Positions 16,699 through 24,400 of a stretch of 64,000 bases of DNA are shown piece after piece. Origin of the DNA: Hydrogenophaga sp. Root209. Its GTDB lineage: Bacteria; Pseudomonadota; Gammaproteobacteria; Burkholderiales; Burkholderiaceae_C. Under the pieces are notes generated by a model, which was not told the origin of the DNA, made no database searches, and saw nothing but the letters and a program-made list of their open reading frames with translations. The translations under genes and the position numbers were made by a program. Within the stretch, counting starts at the first letter, position 1. Each line of letters starts with the position of its first letter. Where the stretch lies: the NCBI RefSeq assembly GCF_001428625.1, contig NZ_LMIE01000012.1, positions 197,182-261,181 on the forward strand. The letters are read 5' to 3'.

Positions 16699-17757
16699 TC
16701 AACCCGGTCGTCGCCCCTCGAACGCATCCTGCAACAACCGCCGGATCGCCTCTGCCTCCAACGCCCGCGGATTCGGGTACTGGTTGCTCATCGCAATCTC
16801 ACAGGCCCGGTCCAGATCGGCCTCCAGCATGCCGATGTCACGCAGCGCCACGGGAGCGCCGTTGTCCCGCGCCAGATCGAACACCGCTTGTGCCGCGTTG
16901 GTGCCGCCCAGCGCGGTGGCGATGCGGGCCACGGCCTCGGGCACTGCGGCCGCGTTGTAGGCCAGCGCATGCGGCAGCACGATGGTGTGGGTTTCGGCGT
17001 GCGGCAGGTTGAAGCTGCCGCCCAGGGTGTGGCAGAGCTTGTGGTGCAGAGCCATGCCCACCGCGCCGAGCACGGTGCCGCAGAGCCAGGCGCCGTACAG
17101 CGCATCAGACCGCGCGGTCACGTCGCCGGGGTTGGCCTTGATCACCGGCAGCGCGCGGCCCAGGGCCGCGATGCCTTCCTGCGCCATGAGGCTGATGATG
17201 GGGTTGGCGTCGACCGCGTACAGGCCTTCGGCGGCGTGCGCGATCGCGTTGATGCCGCTGGTGACGCTCAGTCCGACGGGCAGGCCCAGGCTGAGTTCGG
17301 GGTCGTAGATCACGGTGCGCGGCAACACGCGAATGTCCTTGCCGGTCTTCTTCAGACCGGCCTCGGTGATGCCGTAGATCGGCGTCATCTCGGAGCCGGC
17401 GTAGGTGGTGGGGATGGCCAGGATGGGCAGACCCGAGTCAAGCGCGATGGCCTTGCCCAGACCGGTGGTGGAACCGCCGCCGATGGCCACGGCACAGTCG
17501 GCGCCCAGCTGGTGCGCCACCTCGCGGGCTTCGCGCGCCGTCTCGATGGGCACGTGCATCACGGCGCGGTCGAACACGCCGGCGGCGCGCTCACCCAGCA
17601 GGGCCACCACACGCTCGGCCATGCCACGCTGCTCGGGCGTGCACAGCACCAGCGCGCGGTGCGCGCCCATGGCATCGATCTCTTGCGGCAGCTCGGCCAG
17701 CGAGCCTGCGCCAAACACCACCCGCGAGGGCAGGCTCTGATAGTGGAATCGTTTCAT
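16699..17757 (-). CDS. Maleylacetate reductase
   Basis: Reduces maleylacetate to 3-oxoadipate with NAD(P)H. The 352-residue protein belongs to the iron-containing alcohol dehydrogenase group. It has the GGGSTTGLGKAIAL nucleotide-binding motif near residue 95 and the metal-site region HHKLCHTLGGSFNLPHAETH, which is the maleylacetate reductase version. The start at 17755-17757 overlaps the stop of the upstream dehydrogenase by four bases. With the dioxygenase upstream and pcaIJ/pcaF nearby it completes the hydroxyquinol-to-3-oxoadipate route. Further open frame upstream of this ATG overlaps the dehydrogenase and is not used. Confidence 0.93.
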   Translation of the reverse strand: MKRFHYQSLPSRVVFGAGSLAELPQEIDAMGAHRALVLCTPEQRGMAERVVALLGERAAGVFDRAVMHVPIETAREAREVAHQLGADCAVAIGGGSTTGLGKAIALDSGLPILAIPTTYAGSEMTPIYGITEAGLKKTGKDIRVLPRTVIYDPELSLGLPVGLSVTSGINAIAHAAEGLYAVDANPIISLMAQEGIAALGRALPVIKANPGDVTARSDALYGAWLCGTVLGAVGMALHHKLCHTLGGSFNLPHAETHTIVLPHALAYNAAAVPEAVARIATALGGTNAAQAVFDLARDNGAPVALRDIGMLEADLDRACEIAMSNQYPNPRALEAEAIRRLLQDAFEGRRPG

Positions 17758-18623
17758 GTGGTCAGCCCTGCACTGCGTTCGACCGCCTTGATGATGGCGG
17801 CGTAGTCGGCATCCGCATCGCCGTGGGCGCGCGCGGCGTCCATGAGCTGGCGGGTCAGGGCGGTCTGGGGCAGCGGCACCTGGTGTTCGCTCGCGGCACC
17901 CAGGATGAGGTCGAGGTCCTTGACCATCTGGTTCACGGTGAAGGTGGCGGAAAAATCGCGCTCCGCGAGTTGTGCCGACTTGGCCTTGACGATGGGCGAA
18001 GCCACGGCGCTCGCGCCCATCACGCGCCACATGTCGTGCCAGTCCAGTCCGCCCTTGCGGCCCAGCGTGAGCGCCTCGCCCAGCATGGCGCTGGTCTGCG
18101 CGATCATGAGGTTGATCACCAGCTTCATCAGGCGCGCCTGCTCGGCCTCGCCCAGGTAAAACTGGTTCGGCCCCCAGCGCTGCAGCAGCGGCAGCAGCCG
18201 GTCGTAGGTGTCGCGCGGGCCCGAAGCCAGCACGGTGAGCTGCGCGGCTTCGGCCATTTTGTTGTTGCCCGACACGGTGGTGCGCACATGCTCGATGCCC
18301 GCGCCTGCGCAGATCTGCGCGGCCCGCGCCGACGCGGTGGGCGAGACGGTGCTGGTGTCGACCCAGAACGTGCCCGATCGCGCGTACGTGGCCACCTGTT
18401 CGGCCACTTTCAGCAGGGCGGCGTCGTGCGGCAGGGACGAAAACACGCCATCGGCCTGTTGCAGCGCCAGCGCCACGTCGGTGGTCACGGCAAGCCCCTG
18501 CTCAATCGCGATCGTGTGGCGTGCGGGGTCGTTGTCGCTCACGCTGAGGTCGGCGCCGCTGGCGCGCAGGTGCAGGGCCATGGGCAGGCCCATCTTGCCC
18601 ACACCAATGAAGTGCAATCGCAT
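17754..18623 (-). CDS. NAD(P)-dependent beta-hydroxyacid dehydrogenase (3-hydroxyisobutyrate dehydrogenase family)
   Basis: A 289-residue enzyme with an N-terminal Rossmann fold (FIGVGKMGLPMALHL) and the family's catalytic lysine segment LMKLVINLM near residue 170. The substrate-binding motif, usually DAPVSGG, reads TTVSGNNKMAEAA, so the substrate may differ from the standard ones. It is first in a two-gene operon with maleylacetate reductase (four-base overlap), and a LysR-type box lies 96 bases upstream of its start. It probably reduces or oxidises a hydroxy acid that feeds or leaves this pathway; the reaction is unknown. Confidence 0.85.
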   Translation of the reverse strand: MRLHFIGVGKMGLPMALHLRASGADLSVSDNDPARHTIAIEQGLAVTTDVALALQQADGVFSSLPHDAALLKVAEQVATYARSGTFWVDTSTVSPTASARAAQICAGAGIEHVRTTVSGNNKMAEAAQLTVLASGPRDTYDRLLPLLQRWGPNQFYLGEAEQARLMKLVINLMIAQTSAMLGEALTLGRKGGLDWHDMWRVMGASAVASPIVKAKSAQLAERDFSATFTVNQMVKDLDLILGAASEHQVPLPQTALTRQLMDAARAHGDADADYAAIIKAVERSAGLTT

Positions 18624-18718
18624 GTGTTGTCTCCTGGTCGCCGGTCGCGTGCGAAGGTGCCCGCTCCAGCCTTGCGGGCAGTGTCGCGGGCCTGCCGTGC
18701 CACTTCAACCGGCGCCGC

Positions 18719-18746
18719 GCAAATCAGTTTTGCGCGCGCCGGAAAA
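18719..18746. promoter_or_regulatory. LysR-type box B before the dehydrogenase/maleylacetate reductase operon
   Basis: TTTT-N11-AAAA (18728-18746) lies within a 27-base block that matches the block at 14357-14383 (22 of 27 bases, no gap, same orientation). It is 96 bases upstream of the dehydrogenase start, almost the same distance as box A from the dioxygenase start. GCAAA/TTTGC arms at 18719-18733 add a second dyad. Confidence 0.6.
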
Positions 18747-18754
18747 CGCGCGCG

Positions 18755-19957
18755 TCAGACGCGTTCGATCACCAATGCAATGCCCTGCCCCACGCCGATG
18801 CACATGGTGCACAGCGCGTAGCGCCCGCCGGTGGCGTGCAGGCGGTTCACCGCCGTGGTGGCCAGACGCGCGCCGCTGGCGCCCAGCGGGTGGCCCAACG
18901 CAATGGCGCCGCCCCAGGCGTTCACACGCTCGTCGTCGTCCTGCAGGCCGAGCATGCGCAGCACGGCCAGGCCTTGCGCGGCAAAGGCCTCGTTGAGTTC
19001 GATCACGTCCATCTGCGCCAGCGACAGGCCGGTGAGCGCCAGCACCTTCTTCGTGGCCGGCGCCGGGCCGATGCCCATGATGCGCGGGGCCACGCCCACC
19101 GTGGCCATGCCGACCACACGGGCGCGTGGCGTCAGGCCGTTCTTCTTCGCGCTCGCTTCATCGGCCAACAGCAGGGCGCAGGCGCCGTCGTTCACGCCGC
19201 TGGCGTTGCCGGCGGTCACGCTGCCGTCGGGCCGCACCACGCCCTTGAGCCTGGCGAGCGACTCCATGGTCGTGGCGCGCGGGTGTTCGTCGTGCTCCAC
19301 CACGAGGGCGTCGCCCTTCCTCTGCGGGATCGTCACTGCGACGATCTCGCGCGCGAGATGCCCGGCCTTCTGCGCGGCCACGGCTTTGGTCTGGCTGGCC
19401 AGGGCCATGCGGTCCTGCGCCTCGCGCTCGATCTTGAATTCGGTCGCCACGTTCTCGGCGGTCTCGGGCATGGAGTCCACGCCGTACTTTTCTTTCATCA
19501 ACTTGTTGACGAAGCGCCATCCGATGGTGGTGTCGTACACCGCGTTGTTGCGGCCGAAGGCGGTCTCGGCTTTGGGCATCACGAAGGGCGCGCGGCTCAT
19601 GCTCTCCACGCCGCCGGCGATCATGAGGCCGGCCTCGCCCGCGCGGATGGCGCGCGCCGCGGTGCCCAGGGCATCGAGGCCCGAGCCGCACAGGCGGTTG
19701 ATGGTGGCGCCGGGCACTTCCATCGGCAGGCCGGCCAGCAGGCTGGCCATGTGGGCCACGTTGCGGTTGTCTTCGCCGGCCTGGTTGGCGCAGCCAAAGA
19801 TCACGTCGGTGATGCTGGCCCAGTCCACCCCCGGGTTGCGCTGCATCAGCGCGCGCAGCGGGATGGCGCCGAGGTCGTCGGTGCGCACGCTGGAGAGCGC
19901 GCCGCCGTAACGGCCGATGGGGGTTCGGATGGCGTCGCAGATGAAGGCTTGGGTCAT
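18755..19957 (-). CDS. pcaF: 3-oxoadipyl-CoA thiolase
   Basis: Splits 3-oxoadipyl-CoA into succinyl-CoA and acetyl-CoA, the last step of the 3-oxoadipate pathway. The 400-residue length is exact for PcaF. The nucleophile is Cys90 (NRLCGSGLDALG), with His356 (GHPLGASGAR) and Cys386 (CTMCIGVGQG) completing the active site; NEAFA is at 322-326. Assignment to PcaF rather than a general acetyl-CoA acetyltransferase rests partly on the adjacent pcaI and pcaJ. The start is the ATG at 19955-19957; the upstream open frame reads through repeat DNA. A 190-base gap with repeats separates it from pcaJ. Confidence 0.92.
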   Translation of the reverse strand: MTQAFICDAIRTPIGRYGGALSSVRTDDLGAIPLRALMQRNPGVDWASITDVIFGCANQAGEDNRNVAHMASLLAGLPMEVPGATINRLCGSGLDALGTAARAIRAGEAGLMIAGGVESMSRAPFVMPKAETAFGRNNAVYDTTIGWRFVNKLMKEKYGVDSMPETAENVATEFKIEREAQDRMALASQTKAVAAQKAGHLAREIVAVTIPQRKGDALVVEHDEHPRATTMESLARLKGVVRPDGSVTAGNASGVNDGACALLLADEASAKKNGLTPRARVVGMATVGVAPRIMGIGPAPATKKVLALTGLSLAQMDVIELNEAFAAQGLAVLRMLGLQDDDERVNAWGGAIALGHPLGASGARLATTAVNRLHATGGRYALCTMCIGVGQGIALVIERV

Positions 19958-19977
19958 GGCAGGTACTTCAAAAACAC

Positions 19978-20100
19978 CGTTCGCCCTGAGCTTGCCCTTC
20001 GACAGGCTCAGGACGATCGGCAGGAAATCCGTTCGGACTGAGCTTGTCGAAGTCTTCGCTTGATGTTGGCGAGGGGGCTTCGACAGGCTCAGCCCGAACG
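19978..20100. repeat. Cluster of REP-like palindromic repeats between pcaJ and pcaF
   Basis: Three copies of a short element with core CTTCGACAGGCTCAG or its complement: an imperfect one at 19978-20014, one in the opposite direction at 20031-20052, and one at 20078-20100. The last two are inverted relative to each other and could fold into a long hairpin in the transcript. A 19-base stretch (19996-20014) recurs exactly at 50909-50927. Confidence 0.8.
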
Positions 20101-20148
20101 GGGAAATGGGTGTGCACGAGCAGATGAAACTTGTGCATCCCGACGAGA

Positions 20149-20790
20149 CTATTTTGCGATGGGCAGACCCACCAGGCTTTCTAGTTCGGCGTGTTCCAGG
20201 CCATCGACCTTGTCGATGAGCCGCAGGCCCTCGGGCGTGCACGCGAGTGTGGCGAGATCGGTGTAAATGCGTTTCACGCAGGCGACACCGGTGAGCGGGT
20301 AGCTGCAGGTGGCCACCACCTTGCTGCGGCCCTGTTTGTCGAGCAGGTCCATCATCACCCAGGTCTGTTTGGCGCCCACGGCCAGGTCCATCGCGCCGCC
20401 CACGGCGGGAATGGCGCCGGGCTCGCCGGTGCTCCAGTTGGCCAGGTCGCCGGTGGCCGAGACCTGGAACGCACCGAGCACGCAGATGTCGAGGTGGCCG
20501 CCGCGCATCATGCCGAAGCTGTCGGCGTGGTGGAAGTACGAGCCGCCGGGCAGCAGCGTCACCGGCTGTTTGCCGGCGTTGATGAGGTCGTAGTCCTCAT
20601 CCCCCGCGGCCGGCGCCGGGCCCATGCCCAGGATGCCGTTTTCGCTGTGCAACACCACCTCGATGCCCTGGGCCAGGTGGTTGGCCACCTGGGTGGGCAT
20701 GCCGATGCCCAGGTTCACATAGGCGCCGTCGTGAATGTCGCACGCCACGCGTTGGGCGAGTTCGGCCTTGCTGCGTTTCTGGTAGTTCAT
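20149..20790 (-). CDS. pcaJ: 3-oxoadipate CoA-transferase subunit B
   Basis: The 213-residue catalytic subunit that transfers CoA from succinyl-CoA to 3-oxoadipate. The catalytic glutamate is in the SENGILGMGP motif near residue 50, and GGHLDICVLGAFQVS is the usual family block. It overlaps pcaI by four bases (ATGA), so the two subunits are made together. The general 3-oxoacid CoA-transferases look very similar; assignment to 3-oxoadipate follows from pcaF and the maleylacetate reductase in the same cluster. Confidence 0.9.
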   Translation of the reverse strand: MNYQKRSKAELAQRVACDIHDGAYVNLGIGMPTQVANHLAQGIEVVLHSENGILGMGPAPAAGDEDYDLINAGKQPVTLLPGGSYFHHADSFGMMRGGHLDICVLGAFQVSATGDLANWSTGEPGAIPAVGGAMDLAVGAKQTWVMMDLLDKQGRSKVVATCSYPLTGVACVKRIYTDLATLACTPEGLRLIDKVDGLEHAELESLVGLPIAK

Positions 20791-21488
20791 ACGGACCCCT
20801 TGAAGCCGCCGGCTTGAGTGGCCACGCGATCGATGCGAACGATTTTTCCAACGTGGATGCCGGGCGTGACGATTGTCTCGGGGTCGAGCTCACCGAGTTC
20901 AACGATGTGGTGCACGGTGGCGATGGTGTGGCGCGCGGCCATGGCCATCACCGGCCCGAAGTTGCGCGCGGCCTTGCGGTAGATGAGGTTGCCCCAGCGG
21001 TCGCCGCGCTCGGCCTTGATCAGGGCCACGTCACCCGCCAGCGGCGACTCGAACACGTGGTGGCGGCCGTTGATCTCACGCGTTTCCTTGCCCTCGGCCA
21101 GCGCCGTGCCGTAGCCGGTGGGCGTGAAGAAGCCGCCAATGCCGGCACCGGCGGCGCGCAGCCGCTCGGCCAGGTTGCCCTGAGGCACAAGCTCCAGCTC
21201 GATCTTGCCGGCGCGGTAGAGACCGTCGAACACATGGCTGTCGGCCTGGCGCGGGAAGCTGCAGATGATCTTGCGCACCCGCCCGGCGGCCAGCAACGCG
21301 GCGAGACCCGTGTCGCCATTGCCGGCGTTGTTGTTCACCACCGTGAGCTCGCGCGCGCCGTGCTCGATCAGGCCGTCGATCAGCTCGGCGGGAATGCCCG
21401 AGGTGCCGAAACCACCGATCAGCACGGTGTGCCCGTCGCGCACCACCGAAAGTGCGTCGGCGATCGAGGGGGAAATCTTGTTGATCAC
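20787..21488 (-). CDS. pcaI: 3-oxoadipate CoA-transferase subunit A
   Basis: The 233-residue partner of PcaJ. It has the subunit A signature GGFGTSGIPAELI near residue 25 and the block GYGTALAEGKETREINGRH. The start is taken as the GTG at 21486-21488, with AGGAG seven bases upstream; a longer frame to 21575 would read through the operator region and has no ribosome-binding site. First gene of the pcaI-pcaJ-(repeat)-pcaF run and divergent from the IclR gene. Confidence 0.9.
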   Translation of the reverse strand: MINKISPSIADALSVVRDGHTVLIGGFGTSGIPAELIDGLIEHGARELTVVNNNAGNGDTGLAALLAAGRVRKIICSFPRQADSHVFDGLYRAGKIELELVPQGNLAERLRAAGAGIGGFFTPTGYGTALAEGKETREINGRHHVFESPLAGDVALIKAERGDRWGNLIYRKAARNFGPVMAMAARHTIATVHHIVELGELDPETIVTPGIHVGKIVRIDRVATQAGGFKGSV

Positions 21489-21527
21489 GTTGTCTCCTGT
21501 TCGGGTCGAATGCGGCGCCGTGAAATC

Positions 21528-21552
21528 TGTTCGTACAAAGAACAAATGTTCG
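21528..21552. promoter_or_regulatory. Candidate IclR-type operator between pcaI and iclR
   Basis: Two TGTTCG direct repeats (21528-21533 and 21547-21552) flank a GAACA; GAACA-AA-TGTTC (21540-21551) forms a short dyad. It lies in the 94-base divergent gap, where a PcaR/PcaU-type IclR regulator would bind. No binding is shown. Confidence 0.5.
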
Positions 21553-21582
21553 CAGAATGAATTATAAACAGGCATTCACCGA

Positions 21583-22389
21583 ATGCGATCCATGCCCTCA
21601 GTCACCAACGCCCCACCCCGCCCCGGCGACAGCTACGTGCAATCGTTCGCGCGCGGGCTCGAAGTCATCCGCAGCTTCAGCGCACAGGCGCCGCGCCAGA
21701 CCCTGAGCGAAGTCGCCGCGCGCAGCGGCCTCACACGCGCCGGCGCGCGCCGCATCCTGCTCACGCTGCAGGCGCTGGGTTATGTGGAAACCGACGGTCG
21801 CGACTTCCGTCTCACCGCGCGCATCCTCGACCTGGGCTTCGCCTACCTCTCGTCCATGCCGATCTGGAACCTGGCCGAGCCGGTGGTCGAGGCGCTGGTC
21901 GAGTCGGTGAAGGAATCGAGTTCGGCCGCGGTGCTGGACGGCACCGACATCGTCTACGTCATGCGCGTGCCCACCCACAAGATCATGAAGAACTCGCTGG
22001 GCATCGGCTCGCGCCTGCCGGCCTACTGCACCTCGCTGGGCCGCATGCTGCTCGCCGGCCTGAGCGACGACGAGGTGCGCACGCGTCTGGATGCGTCCGA
22101 CCTCAAGCCACTCACCCGCCACACCATCACCGACCCGGCCACCCTGCTCACCCGCGTGCAGCAGGTGCGCAAGCAGGGCTGGTGCCTGGTGAACCAGGAA
22201 CTGGAGGAAGGACTGATCTCGCTGGCCGCGCCGCTGGTGGACGGCGGCGGGCGCATGGTGGCGGCGCTGAACCTCAGCGGCCAGGCCAACCGCACCAGCG
22301 CCCGCGTGGTGCAAGACACCCTGCTGCCGCCGCTGCTGGAAGCTGCCCGCCAGATCTCCGCGCTGCTGGCGGTGAAAGGCGGCGCATGA
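21583..22389 (+). CDS. IclR family regulator (PcaR/PcaU/PobR type) of the 3-oxoadipate genes
   Basis: A 268-residue regulator. The N-terminal winged helix-turn-helix spans about residues 18-80 (QSFARGLEVIRSFSA, then SEVAARSGLTRAGARRILLTL). The C-terminal effector domain carries LGIGSRLPAYCTSLGRMLLAGL. QSFARGLEVI at the start of the DNA-binding domain is typical of the PcaR/PcaU/PobR group, which responds to 3-oxoadipate, protocatechuate or related compounds. It is divergent from pcaIJ, which are its likely targets. ATG codons at 21583 and 21592 are both possible. Its stop overlaps the following membrane-protein start (ATGA). Confidence 0.92.
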   Translation: MRSMPSVTNAPPRPGDSYVQSFARGLEVIRSFSAQAPRQTLSEVAARSGLTRAGARRILLTLQALGYVETDGRDFRLTARILDLGFAYLSSMPIWNLAEPVVEALVESVKESSSAAVLDGTDIVYVMRVPTHKIMKNSLGIGSRLPAYCTSLGRMLLAGLSDDEVRTRLDASDLKPLTRHTITDPATLLTRVQQVRKQGWCLVNQELEEGLISLAAPLVDGGGRMVAALNLSGQANRTSARVVQDTLLPPLLEAARQISALLAVKGGA

Positions 22390-23036
22390 ACCCGGCCATG
22401 AGCAACGTCGCGCTCTGGGGCGAAGGCCTGCGCCTGCTGGTCGAGATCAGCGCCACCGCCGCCTTTGCGCTGTCGGGCGTGATGGCCGGCGCGCGCAAGA
22501 AGCTCGATGCGGTGGGCGTCTGCGTGGTCGGGTTCCTGGCCGCGTTTGGTGGCGGCACCTTGCGCGACTTGCTGCTGGATCAACGACCATTTTTCTGGGT
22601 GCGCCATGTGGAGCTGCTGTGGGGCGTGTTCGCGCTGTGCGTGCTGGCCATGCTGTTCCTGCGCTCGCGCCATTTCCCGATCACCGAGCGCGCCATGCAG
22701 TGGCCCGACGCGCTGGGCCTGGGCCTGTTTGCCGCCACCGGCGTGCACCAGGCGTTGCTGCTGGACATGCCCGCGCTGGTGGCCGTGCTCATGGGGCTGA
22801 CCACCGGCGTCTTCGGCGGCGTGCTGCGCGACGTGGTGTGCAACGAGATTCCCACCGCCTTCCACGACCACCGGCCCTACGCCGTGTGCGCCTTTGCCGG
22901 CAGCTGGGTCTACGTGGGCCTGTGGCACCTGCAGGCCCCGGGCTGGCTGGCGCTGCTGGCCTGTGTGGGCGTCACCGCCGGGCTGCGCGGTCTGGCCCTG
23001 TGGCGCAACTGGCAATTGCCCACCTGGCGGCTGTGA
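22386..23036 (+). CDS. TRIC/YicG (UPF0126) family membrane protein
   Basis: A 216-residue protein with about seven helices and the internal duplication typical of the family: FALSGVMAGARKKLDAVG...GGGTLRDLLL in the first half and LFAATGVHQALL...GGVLRDVVCNE in the second. Bacterial relatives of trimeric intracellular cation channels form K+-permeable trimers; YicG-type members have also been linked to glycine transport. Which applies here cannot be said. The ATG overlaps the iclR stop, so the two are translationally coupled, though a functional tie to aromatic catabolism is doubtful. Confidence 0.88.
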   Translation: MNPAMSNVALWGEGLRLLVEISATAAFALSGVMAGARKKLDAVGVCVVGFLAAFGGGTLRDLLLDQRPFFWVRHVELLWGVFALCVLAMLFLRSRHFPITERAMQWPDALGLGLFAATGVHQALLLDMPALVAVLMGLTTGVFGGVLRDVVCNEIPTAFHDHRPYAVCAFAGSWVYVGLWHLQAPGWLALLACVGVTAGLRGLALWRNWQLPTWRL

Positions 23037-23063
23037 CGCGCTGCGCTGCGGGACAATCGCCCC

Positions 23064-23498
23064 ATGTTCAACCCGACCCAAGCCGACGTGCGCCGCTTCT
23101 TCTGCGCCGTGCACGCCAAGACGCTGCAACAGCAGCCCATGGAAGCCATCGAGTCGCTGGCCAGCCAGTGGATCGCCGAGCACCCGGAGTACCACGCCGA
23201 GCTGAATGACGTGGATGCCGCGCTGGCACGCATCGGCGAGCCAGGCACCGAGCGCGACAACCCGTTTCTCCACCTGTCCATGCACCTGTCGATCAGCGAG
23301 CAGTGCAGCATCGACCAGCCCCCGGGCATCCGCCAGGCGGTGGAGCTGCTCACCGCGCGCCGCGACGACCTGCATGCCGCGCACCACGAGGTGATGGAGT
23401 GCCTGGGCACCATGCTGTGGGAGAGCCAGCGCGCCGGCCGGCCACCGGACGGCCAGGCCTACATCGATCAGGTCCGCCGACGCGCGACGCAAGACTGA
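23064..23498 (+). CDS. DUF1841 family protein
   Basis: A 144-residue protein matching DUF1841: MFNPTQADVRRFFCAVHAK at the start, HPEYHAELND, and NPFLHLSMHLSISEQ with QPPGI shortly after. It is a soluble, mostly helical family of beta- and gammaproteobacteria with conserved His residues and no established function. It lies 27 bases after the TRIC gene, same strand, and ends in a terminator hairpin shared with the convergent cytochrome c4 gene. Confidence 0.88.
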   Translation: MFNPTQADVRRFFCAVHAKTLQQQPMEAIESLASQWIAEHPEYHAELNDVDAALARIGEPGTERDNPFLHLSMHLSISEQCSIDQPPGIRQAVELLTARRDDLHAAHHEVMECLGTMLWESQRAGRPPDGQAYIDQVRRRATQD

Positions 23499-23510
23499 AC
23501 ACAAACGAAA

Positions 23511-23531
23511 AAGCCGCTCGGTGAGCGGCTT
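23511..23531 (-). terminator. Terminator of the cytochrome c4 gene, shared with DUF1841
   Basis: Perfect nine-base-pair stem (AAGCCGCTC / GAGCGGCTT) with a three-base loop between two convergent genes. On the minus strand it is followed by TTTCGTTTG; on the plus strand there is no clear T run, so termination is expected mainly for the minus-strand gene. Confidence 0.8.
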
Positions 23532-23550
23532 CTGCGGGGTGGCGCGGTGC

Positions 23551-24219
23551 TTACTTGAAGCGCGGCTGCGACACCACTTTCAACTCGCTGTCCAGCGACC
23601 CCAGGTACTTGGCAATCTCGCGCATCTCGGCGGTCGAGTACTGCTTGGCGATGCCGGCCATGATGCCGTTGGAGCGACCCACCACCTTGTTGCCTTCGAC
23701 CGTGTACGCCTTGAGGGCGAAGAAGAGGTAGTCAGGGTGCTGGCCAGCCAGCTTGGGGTAGCTAGGGTCGATCGGCTTGCTGAAGTTGGCACCGTGGCAG
23801 GAGGCGCAGGCACCCTTTTCGATCAGTGCGGCGGCCGCGGTGCTGGCGGTGCGCGGTGCGTCGGGGGCGGTCTTGTCGGCGTGCGAGGCGTAGTACGCAG
23901 CCAGATCGGCCATGTCCTGCTCGCTCAGCGAACCGGCAATGCCGCGCATGGTGGGGTGCTTGCGGTCGCCCTTCTTGTAGGCGTTGAGCGCCGACACGAT
24001 GTAGGCGCCCGACTGGCCCGAGATCATCGGCACCTTGTGGATTTCGGGGAAGCTGTTCTGGTAACCGGTGATGCCGTGGCAGCCGATGCACATGTCGGCC
24101 TTCTTCTGACCAGCGGCCACATCACCCGTGACACCCTGGGCGTGAACCGAAAAAGCGGCTGCGGAAAGCGTCGCAGCGGCGACAAGGGTGCGGGTGATCG
24201 TGGACAACAGTGAGGTCAT
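23551..24219 (-). CDS. Dihaem cytochrome c4
   Basis: Periplasmic electron carrier of 222 residues. A Sec signal (cut after SVHA, about residue 27) precedes two similar class I cytochrome domains. The haem sites are CIGCH (near residue 44) and CASCH (near residue 137), with likely Met ligands in HPTMRG and SNGIMAG. Cytochrome c4 feeds electrons from the bc1 complex to terminal oxidases, so it may serve the aa3 oxidase at the start of the window. A TATAAT sequence (24265-24270, minus strand) lies about 45 bases upstream of the start codon. Confidence 0.93.
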   Translation of the reverse strand: MTSLLSTITRTLVAAATLSAAAFSVHAQGVTGDVAAGQKKADMCIGCHGITGYQNSFPEIHKVPMISGQSGAYIVSALNAYKKGDRKHPTMRGIAGSLSEQDMADLAAYYASHADKTAPDAPRTASTAAAALIEKGACASCHGANFSKPIDPSYPKLAGQHPDYLFFALKAYTVEGNKVVGRSNGIMAGIAKQYSTAEMREIAKYLGSLDSELKVVSQPRFK

Positions 24220-24400
24220 TTTGCAAGCACAATGAATGAGTCAGCGGGGGAAAATCAACCGCTGATTATATAGACCGGTCGAGGCGCCCTATCCCTCAAA
24301 ACCCCCGGCGGTGCGGGCATTGTCAGGCTGCAGCCAGCACCCATGGGGCCAGATCACCCAAGATGCCCCATTCCGTTCAACCCTTCCAGCAGAGCATTTC

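Noticed and set aside
19900-20150. CRISPR array in the repeated segment between pcaJ and pcaF
   Set aside because: Repeats are palindromic, differ in orientation and spacing, and number only three; no cas genes are present.
18755-20242. Extended N-terminus of the thiolase through the repeat region
   Set aside because: The extra codons translate REP-like DNA, and the ATG at 19957 gives exactly the usual 400-residue length.
24251-24270. FNR box upstream of cytochrome c4
   Set aside because: The sequence has AATCA and TGATT arms in the wrong order for TTGAT-N4-ATCAA.
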